Assembly: GCF_002159845.1 (NCBI RefSeq)
Contig: NZ_NFJK01000001.1
Span: 284,349 to 348,348, forward strand
DNA from: Anaeromassilibacillus sp. An250
GTDB lineage: Bacteria; Bacillota; Clostridia; Oscillospirales; Acutalibacteraceae
Direction of reading: 5' to 3'
Length of the DNA stretch: 64,000 bases
This document shows positions 1 through 8,548 of the stretch, in pieces (within the stretch, counting starts at the first letter, position 1; the number at the start of each line of letters is the position of its first letter). The notes beneath the pieces are model-generated. The model was not told where the DNA came from, ran no database searches, and worked only from the letters and a program-made list of their open reading frames with translations. Made by a program: the position numbers and the translations under genes.

Positions 1-2
1 AT

Positions 3-413
3 TACACCGTTCGTACAACAACAGTCAGTGAGCTTGTAGCCGCCATGCAACGTATTCATTTGACGGAAAAGCTGATTATTCCTCTGTCTGTTATGTTCCG
101 CTTTTTCCCCACAGTGGGCGAGGAATACCATGCGATTGGTGACGCTATGCGGATGCGGGGGATTCGGTTTGGCGGGAAGAAAACTGTCAAAATGCTGGAA
201 TATCGGTTTGTCCCGATGATGATTTGCTCTATTAAAATTGGTGAGGAATTGTCTGCGGCGGCTTTAACCCGCGGACTTGGAGCGCCAGTACGTCGTACTA
301 ATATCTGCAAGATCGGGTTTAAGGCATTAGATATAGTTCTCATTACATTTTGTGCTGTGCTTTTTATTCTGACCATCTTACGGAAAATTGGACTGCTGGG
401 GGTGTTGGCATGA
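3..413 (+). CDS. ECF transporter transmembrane protein EcfT/CbiQ family (C-terminal part)
   Basis: This is the C-terminal 136 residues of an energy-coupling factor transporter T component; the start lies before the window. Two Ala-x-x-x-Arg-Gly segments (AMRMRG and ALTRG) match the coupling-helix motifs with which EcfT proteins touch their ATPases. A hydrophobic helix closes the protein. Its stop codon overlaps the start of the ATPase gene (ATGA at 410-413), so the two are translationally coupled. It should act in the membrane, linking a substrate-binding S component, not seen here, to ATP hydrolysis. The substrate cannot be read from this fragment; the DtxR-like regulator downstream hints at a metal or metal-chelate. 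Confidence 0.85.
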   Translation, partial: YTVRTTTVSELVAAMQRIHLTEKLIIPLSVMFRFFPTVGEEYHAIGDAMRMRGIRFGGKKTVKMLEYRFVPMMICSIKIGEELSAAALTRGLGAPVRRTNICKIGFKALDIVLITFCAVLFILTILRKIGLLGVLA

Positions 414-1891
414 TTGAATTTCAAAATGTTTCTTTTGCCTATGAAAACGGCGATCATGCCGGGCAGCTTCATAACATCAATTTTACGATTCCGGACGGTC
501 AGGTTGTCCTGCTCTGCGGTGAGTCAGGCTGTGGGAAAACCACATTGACCAGGCTGTTAAACGGACTTATACCAAGCTATTATGAGGGACGGCTTGAGGG
601 GAGCGTTTTTATTGATGGGAAAAGTATTGTAGAAAAACCGTTGTACGAAATTGCTTCTCTGACAGGCTCGGTATTTCAAAATCCACGGAGTCAGTTTTTT
701 GCCGTTGATACAAATTCTGAATTGGCTTTCGGATGTGAAAACTTGGGGATAGCGGAAAATGAGATTATCGCCCGGATGAAAAGAACAGTGGCGGAGCTGC
801 ATATTGAAACGTTGATGGACAGAAGTATCTTTGCGCTTTCAGGAGGAGAAAAGCAAAAAATAGCTTGTGCGTCGGCAGCCATGATGGAGCCGGAGGTTTT
901 TGTATTAGATGAACCATCTTCCAATCTGGATATAAAATCTATTCGTGAACTTGCAGAAGTTATTACACTTTGGAAAAATCAAGGCAAAACTATTTTAATT
1001 GCTGAACACAGACTAAGTTATTTAATGGATTTGGCAGACCGCGTTCTTTACATGAAAGACGGACAGATTGAGAATGACTTCTCAATAGCTGATTTCCGAA
1101 AAATCCCCCCGGATGAAATATCGCGTATGGGACTTCGTTCTCTTTACCCGGTGACATTCCACAATCATCACACTTTTACAGCAAAGAACAAAGACGAAAT
1201 CATTTTATCCGATTTCCGATTTGCGTATGCTGAGAGTTTAGTGTTAAAAGTTGAACATCTTGTAATTCCACAAGGCAGCATTGTGGGGGTTATAGGCAAT
1301 AATGGCGCAGGAAAAACAACTTTCGCCCGTTGCTTATGTGGTTTGGAAAAAAAGGCATCCGGGGCAATTACGATAAAGGGGAAAACTTACTTACGAAAAA
1401 AACGTCTCAATCAATGTTATATGGTGATGCAAAATCCAAGCCATCAACTTTTTACAGAAGATGTGTTGGATGAAGTTCTTTTGAGTATGGATGGAGACGA
1501 AGAAGAAAATCGGCCAATAGCAGAGAAAATTTTATCTGATCTAAATTTGACGCCATTTACTGAACGGCATCCTATGTCTTTGTCTGGTGGTCAGCAACAA
1601 CGAGTGGCAGTAGCCAGCGCTGTGGCATCTGGCCGGGAAATCATGATTTTTGATGAACCGACCAGCGGATTAGACTTTCGCCACATGGAGGAAGTCGCAA
1701 ATGTGCTTAGAAAATTGCAAAAAGCGGGAAAAACATTGTTCATTATTACGCATGACCCGGAATTGATAGAAAGATGCTGTGATTACTTCATTTTCATTGA
1801 AAATGGAGAAGTGAGTTGGCATGGCGGCTGGAATTTGCAAAATAAACAGCAGTTAGAATTATTCTTCGGGCCACAAAGGAAAAGGAGATGA
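410..1891 (+). CDS. ECF transporter ATPase with two fused ABC domains
   Basis: A 493-residue protein with two complete ABC ATPase domains in one chain, where many ECF transporters use separate EcfA1 and EcfA2 subunits. The first domain has Walker A GESGCGKTT, signature LSGGEKQK and Walker B VFVLDEPSSNLD. The second has GNNGAGKTT, LSGGQQQR and IMIFDEPTSGLD. The start at 410 is chosen because MIEFQNVSF is the typical domain opening and it overlaps the stop of the upstream EcfT gene. It powers uptake of a micronutrient through the upstream membrane protein. Fused ATPases of this kind are common in CbiQ-type transporters of Firmicutes mobile elements. Confidence 0.9.
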   Translation: MIEFQNVSFAYENGDHAGQLHNINFTIPDGQVVLLCGESGCGKTTLTRLLNGLIPSYYEGRLEGSVFIDGKSIVEKPLYEIASLTGSVFQNPRSQFFAVDTNSELAFGCENLGIAENEIIARMKRTVAELHIETLMDRSIFALSGGEKQKIACASAAMMEPEVFVLDEPSSNLDIKSIRELAEVITLWKNQGKTILIAEHRLSYLMDLADRVLYMKDGQIENDFSIADFRKIPPDEISRMGLRSLYPVTFHNHHTFTAKNKDEIILSDFRFAYAESLVLKVEHLVIPQGSIVGVIGNNGAGKTTFARCLCGLEKKASGAITIKGKTYLRKKRLNQCYMVMQNPSHQLFTEDVLDEVLLSMDGDEEENRPIAEKILSDLNLTPFTERHPMSLSGGQQQRVAVASAVASGREIMIFDEPTSGLDFRHMEEVANVLRKLQKAGKTLFIITHDPELIERCCDYFIFIENGEVSWHGGWNLQNKQQLELFFGPQRKRR

Positions 1892-1894
1892 AAG

Positions 1895-2260
1895 ATGAAA
1901 CTTCATGCGTCCGGGGAGGACTATCTGGAAAGCGTTCTCGTTCTCCAAAAGAAACTCGGTATGGTGCGTTCCGTGGATGTTGCCCGGCACATGGGAGTAT
2001 CAAAGCCAAGCGTATGTGTGGCAGTAAACACTTTGAAAGACGGCGGCTTTCTCACGATGGACGAAGATCATTTTCTCCATCTGACCGATGTGGGCCGCGA
2101 GGTGGCTGAAAAAATCTATGAGCGCCACTGCTTCTTTACCGAGCAGCTTATCGCCGCAGGTGTTGACCCAAAAACTGCGGAGGCCGATGCCTGCCGGATT
2201 GAACACATTATCAGCGATGAGAGCTTTTCGCGGCTGAAAGAGGCAGCCGAACAAGACTAA
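1895..2260 (+). CDS. DtxR/MntR-family metal-dependent regulator (ICE cargo)
   Basis: A 121-residue protein beginning KLHASGEDYLE, with the N-terminal winged helix of iron/manganese-dependent repressors (VRSVDVARHMGVSKPSVCVAV is the recognition region). A helical dimerisation segment ends in an acidic, Cys- and His-containing stretch (DACRIEHIISDE). It lacks the C-terminal SH3-like domain, so it is of the short form. It lies 3 bp after the ATPase gene behind a GGAGATG-type ribosome-binding site and probably controls the transporter operon in response to metal. A second DtxR-like gene occurs near feoA at 20954. Confidence 0.85.
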   Translation: MKLHASGEDYLESVLVLQKKLGMVRSVDVARHMGVSKPSVCVAVNTLKDGGFLTMDEDHFLHLTDVGREVAEKIYERHCFFTEQLIAAGVDPKTAEADACRIEHIISDESFSRLKEAAEQD

Positions 2261-2280
2261 AACCGAATAAGTAAACTATC

Positions 2281-2322
2281 CTGCCCCGCTAAACGGGGAA
2301 AGAAAAAAACCGTTGCGGGGCA
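2281..2322 (+). terminator. Hairpin after the DtxR gene, possible terminator
   Basis: A perfect 9-bp inverted repeat, CTGCCCCGC at 2281-2289 and GCGGGGCAG at 2314-2322, lies 20 bp past the regulator stop. No clean T-run follows, so termination is uncertain; the loop holds an A-rich stretch. Confidence 0.4.
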
Positions 2323-2718
2323 GGTGGCTTTGTGCGCGCAATTTGCATTTTTACCCCGGCGGCGGTTTTGAAATACATTTCAAGGCCGCCGTTCTCCATG
2401 CCCTTATGAGGATGACGACCCTGTGCTGAATGTTACGGCGGCTTTAGGAGGGAGCCGCCGTGAAGCACAGAGGGTTTCGACATAATCCGGCAGGAATTTA
2501 CCTGCCAAAAAAAGCCTGTCCCCGGCAACGGGGATTTATACCCAAGAAGATGAACTATACGATGTAAGGCAGCATCAAAATACACCAGATGGCGTCTGGC
2601 TGGATTATATCCAGTCAGGCGTTTTTTGTCATATCCTGCGGTTCTCCGTAGGGTGCCGATCTCCACCGCCCCCATTTCAATTCACCCGTCAACCCCTGAA
2701 TTGAAATGGAGGACAAGT
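2323..2718. other. Intergenic region before the ICE sigma factor
   Basis: No convincing gene is seen here. Several short G/C-rich inverted repeats occur, as is common between the cargo and regulation modules of Tn916/Tn1549-like elements. The strongest hairpin is listed separately at 2591-2627. Confidence 0.5.
2591..2627 (+). terminator. Intrinsic terminator upstream of the sigma-factor gene
   Basis: The arms GCGTCTGGCTGGA and TCCAGTCAGGCG form a stem followed by TTTTTT at 2622-2627. It would separate cargo transcription from the sigma-factor gene, or act as an attenuator, since the gene starts 90 bp downstream. Confidence 0.65.
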
Positions 2719-3219
2719 ATGTTTGATAAGAAAAGCGAATATGCCCTGAATAAACACGATCAGGACAGCATTATATACATAAGCGTCAGCGGACACATCC
2801 GGCTCACCCGCGCCGACTTTTCCAGTGAGGAAGAATTTCTGAAATGGAAAGCCTGGTCTGATGAGGATTATCACGAGAGAGAAAAAAGCGGCCGCAGCTT
2901 CAACGACAACCGCATGGATCTGAATGAGTGCCTGGATGTAATCGGTACAGTCCAGTCCGCAGAAGATGCATTTTTCTCGAAGCTCATTGAGGCTGATATG
3001 CAGGCCGTAAAGAAAGCTCTGACGGAGCGGCGGCTGGCTGAACTCAGGAGCATTTTGAACGCCAAGCAGTACCGGCGTATTTGGATGTACTGTGCCGAGG
3101 AAAAGTCCGTTACGGAGATTGCAAAGCTCGAAGGAGTAACGAAAGCCAGCGTTTCCCGTTCGCTTGCCAGGGCAATCAAAAAAATTTCAAAAAAATTTCG
3201 TAGCGGGACTCAAAAATAG
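2719..3219 (+). CDS. Sigma-70-like regulator of the ICE
   Basis: A 166-residue protein. Its C-terminal half has a sigma region-4-like helix-turn-helix (KQYRRIWMYCAEE, then SVTEIAKLEGVTKASVSRSL) and a basic tail. The N-terminal half is divergent and acidic. Such proteins sit just upstream of xis and int in Tn916/Tn1549-like elements and are thought to help switch on excision and transfer genes. The start at 2719 follows TGGAGGA with good spacing. Confidence 0.85.
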   Translation: MFDKKSEYALNKHDQDSIIYISVSGHIRLTRADFSSEEEFLKWKAWSDEDYHEREKSGRSFNDNRMDLNECLDVIGTVQSAEDAFFSKLIEADMQAVKKALTERRLAELRSILNAKQYRRIWMYCAEEKSVTEIAKLEGVTKASVSRSLARAIKKISKKFRSGTQK

Positions 3220-3283
3220 CTAACAAACGGCCTTAAAAAATGTGATAGGTGAAGGACACATTTTCCTCACCCTTCACAGAACC

Positions 3284-3439
3284 ATGACAACTGAATATAC
3301 GGTATTGCAGGTACGAAACCCGCGTGATGAGCGACATAAGGTGCGCCGCCAGGACGATAGCTTCAAGGAGGTGATGGGACAAGCTATCCGAGCGATCAAC
3401 GCATACCTTAGACCCGGACAGGCACTCCGGGCGCGATGA
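3284..3439 (+). CDS. Possible 51-residue ORF, unknown
   Basis: A short open frame beginning MTTEYTVLQV, rich in Arg and Asp, lies between the sigma factor and excisionase genes. No clear ribosome-binding site precedes it and no family is recognised. Small genes do occur at this place in related elements, but this one may be chance. The rest of 3220-3619 shows nothing convincing. Confidence 0.25.
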   Translation: MTTEYTVLQVRNPRDERHKVRRQDDSFKEVMGQAIRAINAYLRPGQALRAR

Positions 3440-3619
3440 CAGCGCGGGGGTTAAAGATACTTTCTCACGACCTCCCACAGACTTGAGGGGGAACCCTGCG
3501 GCACACGCCTTGAACGATGCTGCGGAGTTATGACAGCCCTGCCAGGGGCGGCCTGTAATATCCCCACCGCTGGGGATGCGTGGCAAATACAGCGGGCTTG
3601 AAGTTACTGAAAAGTCAAG

Positions 3620-3685
3620 GCAGCCGCGCCGAAGTGCGCCGTATGTTACAACGGCTCCAACCAGATCGGCGCGGTTGCTTTTTTG
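3620..3685 (+). terminator. Strong hairpin and T-run just before xis (attenuator candidate)
   Basis: GCAGCCGCGCCGA at 3620-3632 pairs with TCGGCGCGGTTGC at 3666-3678 and is followed by TTTTTTTG. This 13-bp stem with a T-run ends about 25 bp before the excisionase start. It should stop transcripts arriving from upstream unless they are antiterminated. Confidence 0.75.
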
Positions 3686-3707
3686 TTCTCGAAGGAGGCG
3701 AACAATT

Positions 3708-4013
3708 ATGACTTCAAATTCGCCTGTTTGTTATGCGAATATTCCGTCCGGGACTTCCGGGCGTACTCATACAGAAAGATACTCCGCTGTTCAGCCTGCG
3801 GGCTTTGGTAAGATCGGCATGACGATTGAAGAAGCTGCCGACTATACCGGCATTGGACGCAACACCCTCCGCCGCCTTGTGGATTGGGGAAAAATTCCGG
3901 TCCTGCGGATTGGGCGTAAATCTATTGTCCGCGTGGATGTGATTTGCTGTTTCATGCAGATCAACGAGGGCCGCGACCTTCTGGACCGCAATCAGGTCCT
4001 TGCAGTGAAGTAA
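3708..4013 (+). CDS. xis: Excisionase (Tn916 Xis-like)
   Basis: A 101-residue protein whose C-terminal two thirds form a MerR-like winged helix: MTIEEAADYTGIG, RNTLRRLVDWGKIP, VLRIGRKSIVRVD. This is the pattern of excisionase-family DNA-binding proteins. It would bend DNA at the element ends and steer the integrase toward excision. The start at 3708 follows GAAGGAGG. The first 40 residues are low in hydrophobic residues and look disordered. It is followed by the integrase gene after 115 bp. Confidence 0.88.
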   Translation: MTSNSPVCYANIPSGTSGRTHTERYSAVQPAGFGKIGMTIEEAADYTGIGRNTLRRLVDWGKIPVLRIGRKSIVRVDVICCFMQINEGRDLLDRNQVLAVK

Positions 4014-4128
4014 ATATTGAAACCTTGAAATTTAGCAAGCGGTATGTTTGATAGATTGGCCACCCTTTGCTATAATCAGGGTGACACATCACTACGGTTC
4101 CGTTTGCCAGCATAGAAAGGAGTTTGCT

Positions 4129-5433
4129 ATGGCAAAAGGATCTGTAAGAAAGAAAGGAAAGAAGTGGTACTATCGCTTTTATGTAGAGGATGCCAGCGGC
4201 AACCGTGTTCAGAAAGAATTTCCGGGAACGGAAAGCAAGAGTGAAACCGAGTCTCTGCTCCGTAAGGCGATGGAGGACTATGAAACCAAGATGTTTCTGG
4301 CGCAGGCCAAGAACATCACTTTGGGAGATATGCTGGATATGTGGGTGGAGGAAGAACTGAAACCCGGCTCGTTGAGTGATGGGACGGTGACGGCCTACAT
4401 CAACACTGTTTCCCGTATCAAGAAGCACCCCATTGGTAAGCGCAAGCTCAAGACGGTAACTTCCGACCATCTGCAAAGCTATATGGATTTGTTGAGCTTC
4501 GGAGGAACAAGTCCCGATGGAAAAACCGTTGAGGCTTTGAGCAAAGGCTCGCTGGGCCAGTATTCGGCAGTGCTTCAAAACTCCTTCCGGTTTGCGGTTT
4601 TCCCCAAAAGGCTGATTACCTTCAACCCGATGCAGTATGTGGTGAAACGGGTCAAAGACGATGAATATGAGCTGTTCACCGAAGATGGCACAGGCGACCT
4701 TCCCGTTGAAACGCCGACAATCTCCCATGAGCAGTATTTGGCACTGAATGAGCTTTTGAAGAAAAAGCATAATCCCGCGTTACTGCCTATCCAGATTGCC
4801 TATTTTGCCGGGCTTCGTATCGGCGAGGTGTGCGGGCTGACCTGGCAGGACATCGACCTGAAGGAACAGTGTCTCACCATTCGCCGGAGTATGCGGTATG
4901 ACTCCGTAAGGAAGAAAACGCAGATCGGCCCCACAAAGCGCAAGAAAATCCGTACTGTGGATTTCTGCGACACCCTGGCGGCCATCCTGCGGGAAGCCAA
5001 AAAGGAGCAAATGCTGAACAGCATAAAATATGGGCCGTTGTACTCTCAAAACTACTATCGCATCGTCAAGGAAAAGAACCGCACATACTACGAGGTCTAT
5101 TCCTTGCCCCGGACAGAGACACCCCCGGAAGATTACACCCAGGTTTCCTTCGTTTGCCTGCGTCCTGATGGAGCCTATGAAGCCCCTGCAACGGTCAGTA
5201 GCGTATGCCGATACTCCCGAAAGAAGATCGGGGATATGGATGACTTTCATTTCCATCTGTTGAGGCATACATATACGACCAACCTTCTCTCTCACGGGGC
5301 AGCACCCAAGGATGTGCAGGAGCTGCTGGGACATTCTGATGTAAGTACCACAATGAACATTTACGCTCACGCCACCAGAGAGGCCAAGCGAACTTCCGCA
5401 AGGCTGCTGGATAAGGTTGTAGGGACAGCCTGA
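4129..5433 (+). CDS. int: Tyrosine recombinase, Tn916 integrase family
   Basis: A 434-residue integrase. The N-terminal arm-binding domain ([18 protein letters not shown]) is followed by a core-binding domain and the catalytic domain. Catalytic residues can be followed as Arg230 (GLRIGE), His376 and Arg379 (HLLRHTY), His402 (LLGHSD) and Tyr412 (NIYAHAT). It integrates and excises the ICE. The start at 4129 follows AAAGGAG; an upstream in-frame extension lacks a site. It is the last gene before the right end of the element. Confidence 0.95.
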   Translation: MAKGSVRKKGKKWYYRFYVEDASGNRVQKEFPGTESKSETESLLRKAMEDYETKMFLAQAKNITLGDMLDMWVEEELKPGSLSDGTVTAYINTVSRIKKHPIGKRKLKTVTSDHLQSYMDLLSFGGTSPDGKTVEALSKGSLGQYSAVLQNSFRFAVFPKRLITFNPMQYVVKRVKDDEYELFTEDGTGDLPVETPTISHEQYLALNELLKKKHNPALLPIQIAYFAGLRIGEVCGLTWQDIDLKEQCLTIRRSMRYDSVRKKTQIGPTKRKKIRTVDFCDTLAAILREAKKEQMLNSIKYGPLYSQNYYRIVKEKNRTYYEVYSLPRTETPPEDYTQVSFVCLRPDGAYEAPATVSSVCRYSRKKIGDMDDFHFHLLRHTYTTNLLSHGAAPKDVQELLGHSDVSTTMNIYAHATREAKRTSARLLDKVVGTA

Positions 5434-5439
5434 AAAAAG

Positions 5440-5479
5440 TTTCCCTCATTTCTTCTCGCAAGGGAAAAAATGAGGGAAA
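5440..5479 (+). terminator. Terminator-like hairpin after int
   Basis: A perfect 12-bp inverted repeat (TTTCCCTCATTT at 5440-5451 and its complement at 5468-5479) starts 6 bp after the integrase stop. It is the last structure before the ICE end and may keep transcription from running into cas5. Confidence 0.6.
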
Positions 5480-5550
5480 AGGGCCAAATCGAGATGGCGA
5501 AAACGCTGGAAACACCAGTGTTTTCAAGGGGTATAGAAATTTTAACTGAG

Positions 5551-5737
5551 AAAACTGAATTGGATTGATCACATGAATGCGGTCAATATGCCATCGCAAT
5601 CCCGGATGCCAATAAACGGCTTCCAAAATGCCGCGTGCCGCCGACGGAGTCATGACGTCATAGGAAACCCGTTCCACCTTCATTTCGGGTCTGGAAAAGC
5701 AAGCATACTTTCCCCAGACCTCCATTTGAATTGCCAT
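5551..5737 (-). pseudogene. cas5: Type I-C cas5 (Cas5d/c), 5' fragment truncated by the ICE
   Basis: Reading minus from ATG at 5737, preceded by GGAGAAAGGAG, gives [20 protein letters not shown] and then [22 protein letters not shown] with a [12 protein letters not shown] segment. This is the N-terminal RAMP fold opening of Cas5 proteins of type I-C systems. Similarity stops after about residue 62 (INPIQF), where ICE sequence begins; the frame then runs on into integrase DNA without any Cas5 likeness. Full-length Cas5c is usually above 200 residues and would also process crRNA in type I-C. The rest of cas5 and the genes that normally follow (cas8c, cas7, cas4, cas1, cas2) would lie beyond the other end of the ICE, outside the window. 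Confidence 0.88.
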
Positions 5738-5822
5738 CTCTTTCACTCCTTTCTCCAAAATAAACATCCTTTTCTCTCTGAATAATGCCTCACCTCTCTC
5801 CCTGCGAAAATGGCTTTTAACG

Positions 5823-7955
5823 CTACACAAACAGGGCTTTTCCCGCATCCGCCTCTAAGGAGAGGCCGGTACCCTTTGTGTCATACAGTCGAAGATTTGT
5901 TAAAACCGCAAGACCGTCCGCAACCACAACGAGATCGTTTGCCCGATAAAGCTCCTGAAAGTGCTGGTCATATACATTCACCATATAGCGGCCCGCTTTG
6001 CGCAGCAAACTCCGGGAGCACTCCCCTTGCTGCAAGCGCTGCGCCAGTCTTTTGGCCCTTTGCCCCAACGGGATAAAGACAGATTTTGTATTCTCTTCAA
6101 TCAGGCGAAACTCCTTTGCAACCTGTGCAAATGGCAACATACATCCGTTTCTCCCCCGCTCAAAGGCGTCCACAATCTTTTTTCGGTCGAGCAGATCCCC
6201 TTTTAAGTTGTGAAGTGCGTCAAAATAAGCCTGTATCGCTTCTAAAGAAGCTACATCGGAAAAGCTTAGTTGAATCTCATTTTTAAATATACTGACATTT
6301 TGCTGCATCCGGGGCGGGATCCGTTCTTCGGTCCGAAAGATATAGACCGCGCTCTCATCCACCGGACGTTTCCCTTCCCGATTGCATCTTCCGGCCGCCT
6401 GGATGATGGAATCCAGGCCAGCCTCTGCCCGAAACACGGTTGGGAAATCCACGTCGACGCCCGCCTCAATCAACGAAGTGGCAACAACACGGCACACAAG
6501 CCCTTGCCGCAGTCTCCTGCGGATGTTGCGGAGCGTCCACCGGCGCATCAACGGCGTCATCAGGGTGGAAAGGTGAAACCGTCCCCCGGCGGGCAACGCT
6601 TGGTAGAGCTCCGCCGCCTGTTTACGCGTGTTCACAATGGCCAAAACCTGTGTTTGCATAGCCATCTGTCCGGCCAATTTTTCTATGGTTAGCGTTCCGA
6701 TATGTTTCAATTGGGTGCGGCGGAAAAAGTGGAACATCTCCTGCGTATTGGGACAAAGTTCCTCTATTTTCGCCGTCTTCGGAAACAGTTTTCCCAAAGA
6801 CGGCTGCGTTGCAGTGCACAACACCGCCGTTATGCCATACATCTCCACCAATTCCCAAATGGCCCGCACACAGGGCGTCAAATAGTCCACAGGCAACATC
6901 TGGGCTTCGTCAAAAATGACGACACTATTGGCAATATTGTGAAGCTTGCGGCATCGAGAGGTCCGGTTCGCGTAGAGCGATTCAAAAAATTGTACGCTGG
7001 TGGTAACAATGATCGGAGCATCCCAGTTTTCCGCGGAGAGACGCAGTTTCTCTGTCTTTCGGTCGTCGTCCCCCTGTTGGTCAAAGCTGACATTGGCATG
7101 ATATTCCAACACATTTTCCGCTCCCACGATTGCGCGAAAGACCTTAGCGGTCTGTTCGATGATGCTGGTATAGGGGATAACATAGATCACACGGCTCAAC
7201 CCATGCTGGACGGCATGCTGGAGCGCAAACGCCAAGGACGCGATCGTCTTTCCACCCCCTGTCGGAACCGTCAGGCTTTTCAGTCCACGCTTCCCTTTGC
7301 CCGCCTCTAAGCAACATTTCAAAATCTCCGTGCGTTTCCGGTTGATGGGGTTGACGTCCCCCTGTGGATGCAGCCAAGGGTCTATGTATTGCTTTAGGGC
7401 ATCAAACAGTGACAAAATCGATGCATATCCGCCTCGCTGCACAGCGCCAGACTGCATAAAGGCTTCCGTATCCAAAAAGTCGGCGTCCACCAGGGCAGAA
7501 AACAGCATGCGTGTGAAAAAAGCAATTCGGAACCCATTGGCCTCCGGTGGCCGGGATACCGCCTCCAAAGTGATTTCACGCCGATACGCTGCATAAGGAT
7601 GCACTTGCTTTTTCAGACGCCCCTGCCAGGTGGGGAGCCCTGCCGGATCTCCTGGCCCGCCCCCGTCGGGAAGTCCCGCATGATGCCCGGCCGCACATAG
7701 CGACGCCGGTAACATCCGTAATCGAAACAATTCCTTCGCGCCCGCCGTGGAATGATCCCCGCCGGTTCCCTCGTGTAAGAGATACTCCTGAAATTCCGCA
7801 GAATATTTTCCAATGTCGTGGGCCAAGCCAAGGACATAGGCATATTCTCCCGCTTCAAATACCTCTGAAAATCGTTTTGCGTATTCTGCTACATTGCGCA
7901 GATGCTCTTCCAGGGGTTGCAAACGTCCATCTGCGCTCTTGTGCGCAACAATCAT
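5823..7955 (-). CDS. cas3: CRISPR-associated nuclease-helicase Cas3 (type I-C)
   Basis: A 710-residue Cas3. The N-terminal HD nuclease domain has His18, His46-Asp47 (AHDIGK), His68 (GDHSTAG) and His91-His92 (GHHAG). The SF2 helicase follows with Walker A PTGGGKT at about 231-237, the DEAQ box at about 349-352 (VIFDEAQ), TATQ, and motif [12 protein letters not shown]. It degrades target DNA marked by Cascade. The start at 7955 follows GGGGAG; the longer frame upstream lacks a site. The gene is intact and lies 86 bp before cas5 on the same strand, the usual type I-C order. Because cas5 is cut by the ICE, Cas3 probably now lacks a working Cascade unless the ICE leaves. Confidence 0.95.
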   Translation of the reverse strand: MIVAHKSADGRLQPLEEHLRNVAEYAKRFSEVFEAGEYAYVLGLAHDIGKYSAEFQEYLLHEGTGGDHSTAGAKELFRLRMLPASLCAAGHHAGLPDGGGPGDPAGLPTWQGRLKKQVHPYAAYRREITLEAVSRPPEANGFRIAFFTRMLFSALVDADFLDTEAFMQSGAVQRGGYASILSLFDALKQYIDPWLHPQGDVNPINRKRTEILKCCLEAGKGKRGLKSLTVPTGGGKTIASLAFALQHAVQHGLSRVIYVIPYTSIIEQTAKVFRAIVGAENVLEYHANVSFDQQGDDDRKTEKLRLSAENWDAPIIVTTSVQFFESLYANRTSRCRKLHNIANSVVIFDEAQMLPVDYLTPCVRAIWELVEMYGITAVLCTATQPSLGKLFPKTAKIEELCPNTQEMFHFFRRTQLKHIGTLTIEKLAGQMAMQTQVLAIVNTRKQAAELYQALPAGGRFHLSTLMTPLMRRWTLRNIRRRLRQGLVCRVVATSLIEAGVDVDFPTVFRAEAGLDSIIQAAGRCNREGKRPVDESAVYIFRTEERIPPRMQQNVSIFKNEIQLSFSDVASLEAIQAYFDALHNLKGDLLDRKKIVDAFERGRNGCMLPFAQVAKEFRLIEENTKSVFIPLGQRAKRLAQRLQQGECSRSLLRKAGRYMVNVYDQHFQELYRANDLVVVADGLAVLTNLRLYDTKGTGLSLEADAGKALFV

Positions 7956-8120
7956 AATACTCCCCTTTCCACACTTGAAGGATCTTATAGATTGTATTCT
8001 AACGCAAAATAATTCCCACAAATAGATTTTATAGAATATTGCTCTTTTTTGTTTTACTATTTGCACTATTTTTAGATAAAAACATCAATTATGTACATAC
8101 GATTCACTACACAAACAAAA

Positions 8121-8157
8121 AAGGTTTACAAATGGTACCACTCCATTCGTAAACCTC
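8121..8157 (-). terminator. Second minus-strand terminator between tRNA-Leu and cas3
   Basis: The arms AGGTTTAC and GTAAACCT flank a 19-nt loop. On the minus strand the stem is followed by a T-run (TTTTTTGTTT). It backs up the terminator at 8213-8253 and insulates cas3 from tRNA transcription. Confidence 0.6.
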
Positions 8158-8212
8158 TTGATCATCTATACCAAGACCGCAACAAAACAATCTGTGTTGA
8201 ACTCTTTTACAA

Positions 8213-8253
8213 AAGAAAAAGGTCTAAATGCTTATTGCATTCAGACCTTTTTG
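8213..8253 (-). terminator. Terminator of tRNA-Leu
   Basis: A stem of AAAAAGGTCT/AATGC paired with GCATT/AGACCTTTTT starts immediately past the CCA end of the tRNA on the minus strand and ends in a T-run. Confidence 0.8.
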
Positions 8254-8256
8254 TGG

Positions 8257-8344
<88 letters not shown>

Positions 8345-8463
8345 TATCCTTGCGGTGTTTTTGACTGCTTGGCTAGTATAGCATATCAAAAAACAAGTTG
8401 TCAAGCATTCTTTGCAAAAATTTGAAAGTTTTTTGACACCTTTGGGATAATTCGAGAAAAGGG

Positions 8464-8492
8464 TTGCAAATTTGTAACTTTTCGTGTATGAT
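8464..8492 (+). promoter_or_regulatory. Sigma-A promoter of the M23 peptidase gene
   Basis: TTGCAA (8464-8469), a 17-bp spacer and TATGAT (8487-8492) lie 50 bp upstream of the coding start. Two TTGTAAC/TTTGTAAC copies, one in the spacer and one at 8513-8520, recall halves of WalR-type boxes, but their spacing does not match the known box. Confidence 0.7.
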
Positions 8493-8548
8493 AAACGCAA
8501 TCACATTACAAACTTGTAACTAATTTATGAACACGAAAGGAAATGGCT

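Larger units (their letters stand above)
1..5549. mobile_element. Right end of a Tn916/Tn1549-like integrative conjugative element
   Basis: The gene order of cargo, sigma factor, excisionase and tyrosine integrase, all on the plus strand, matches the right end of Tn916-family elements. The left part, with conjugation genes, lies outside the window. The right boundary is placed near 5543-5549, just after the integrase terminator, because cas5 coding sequence begins on the minus strand at about 5551. The end sequence is A/T-rich (GAAATTTT at 5536-5543), as is usual for Tn916-type ends. The exact end and coupling bases cannot be fixed without the other junction. The metal-transport cargo sits where resistance genes are found in the well-known members. 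Confidence 0.8.

Noticed and set aside
8464..8520. WalR-box control of the M23 peptidase promoter
   Set aside because: Two TGTAAC half-sites exist but they are about 40 bp apart, not the close direct repeat of the known WalR box. Kept only as a remark.
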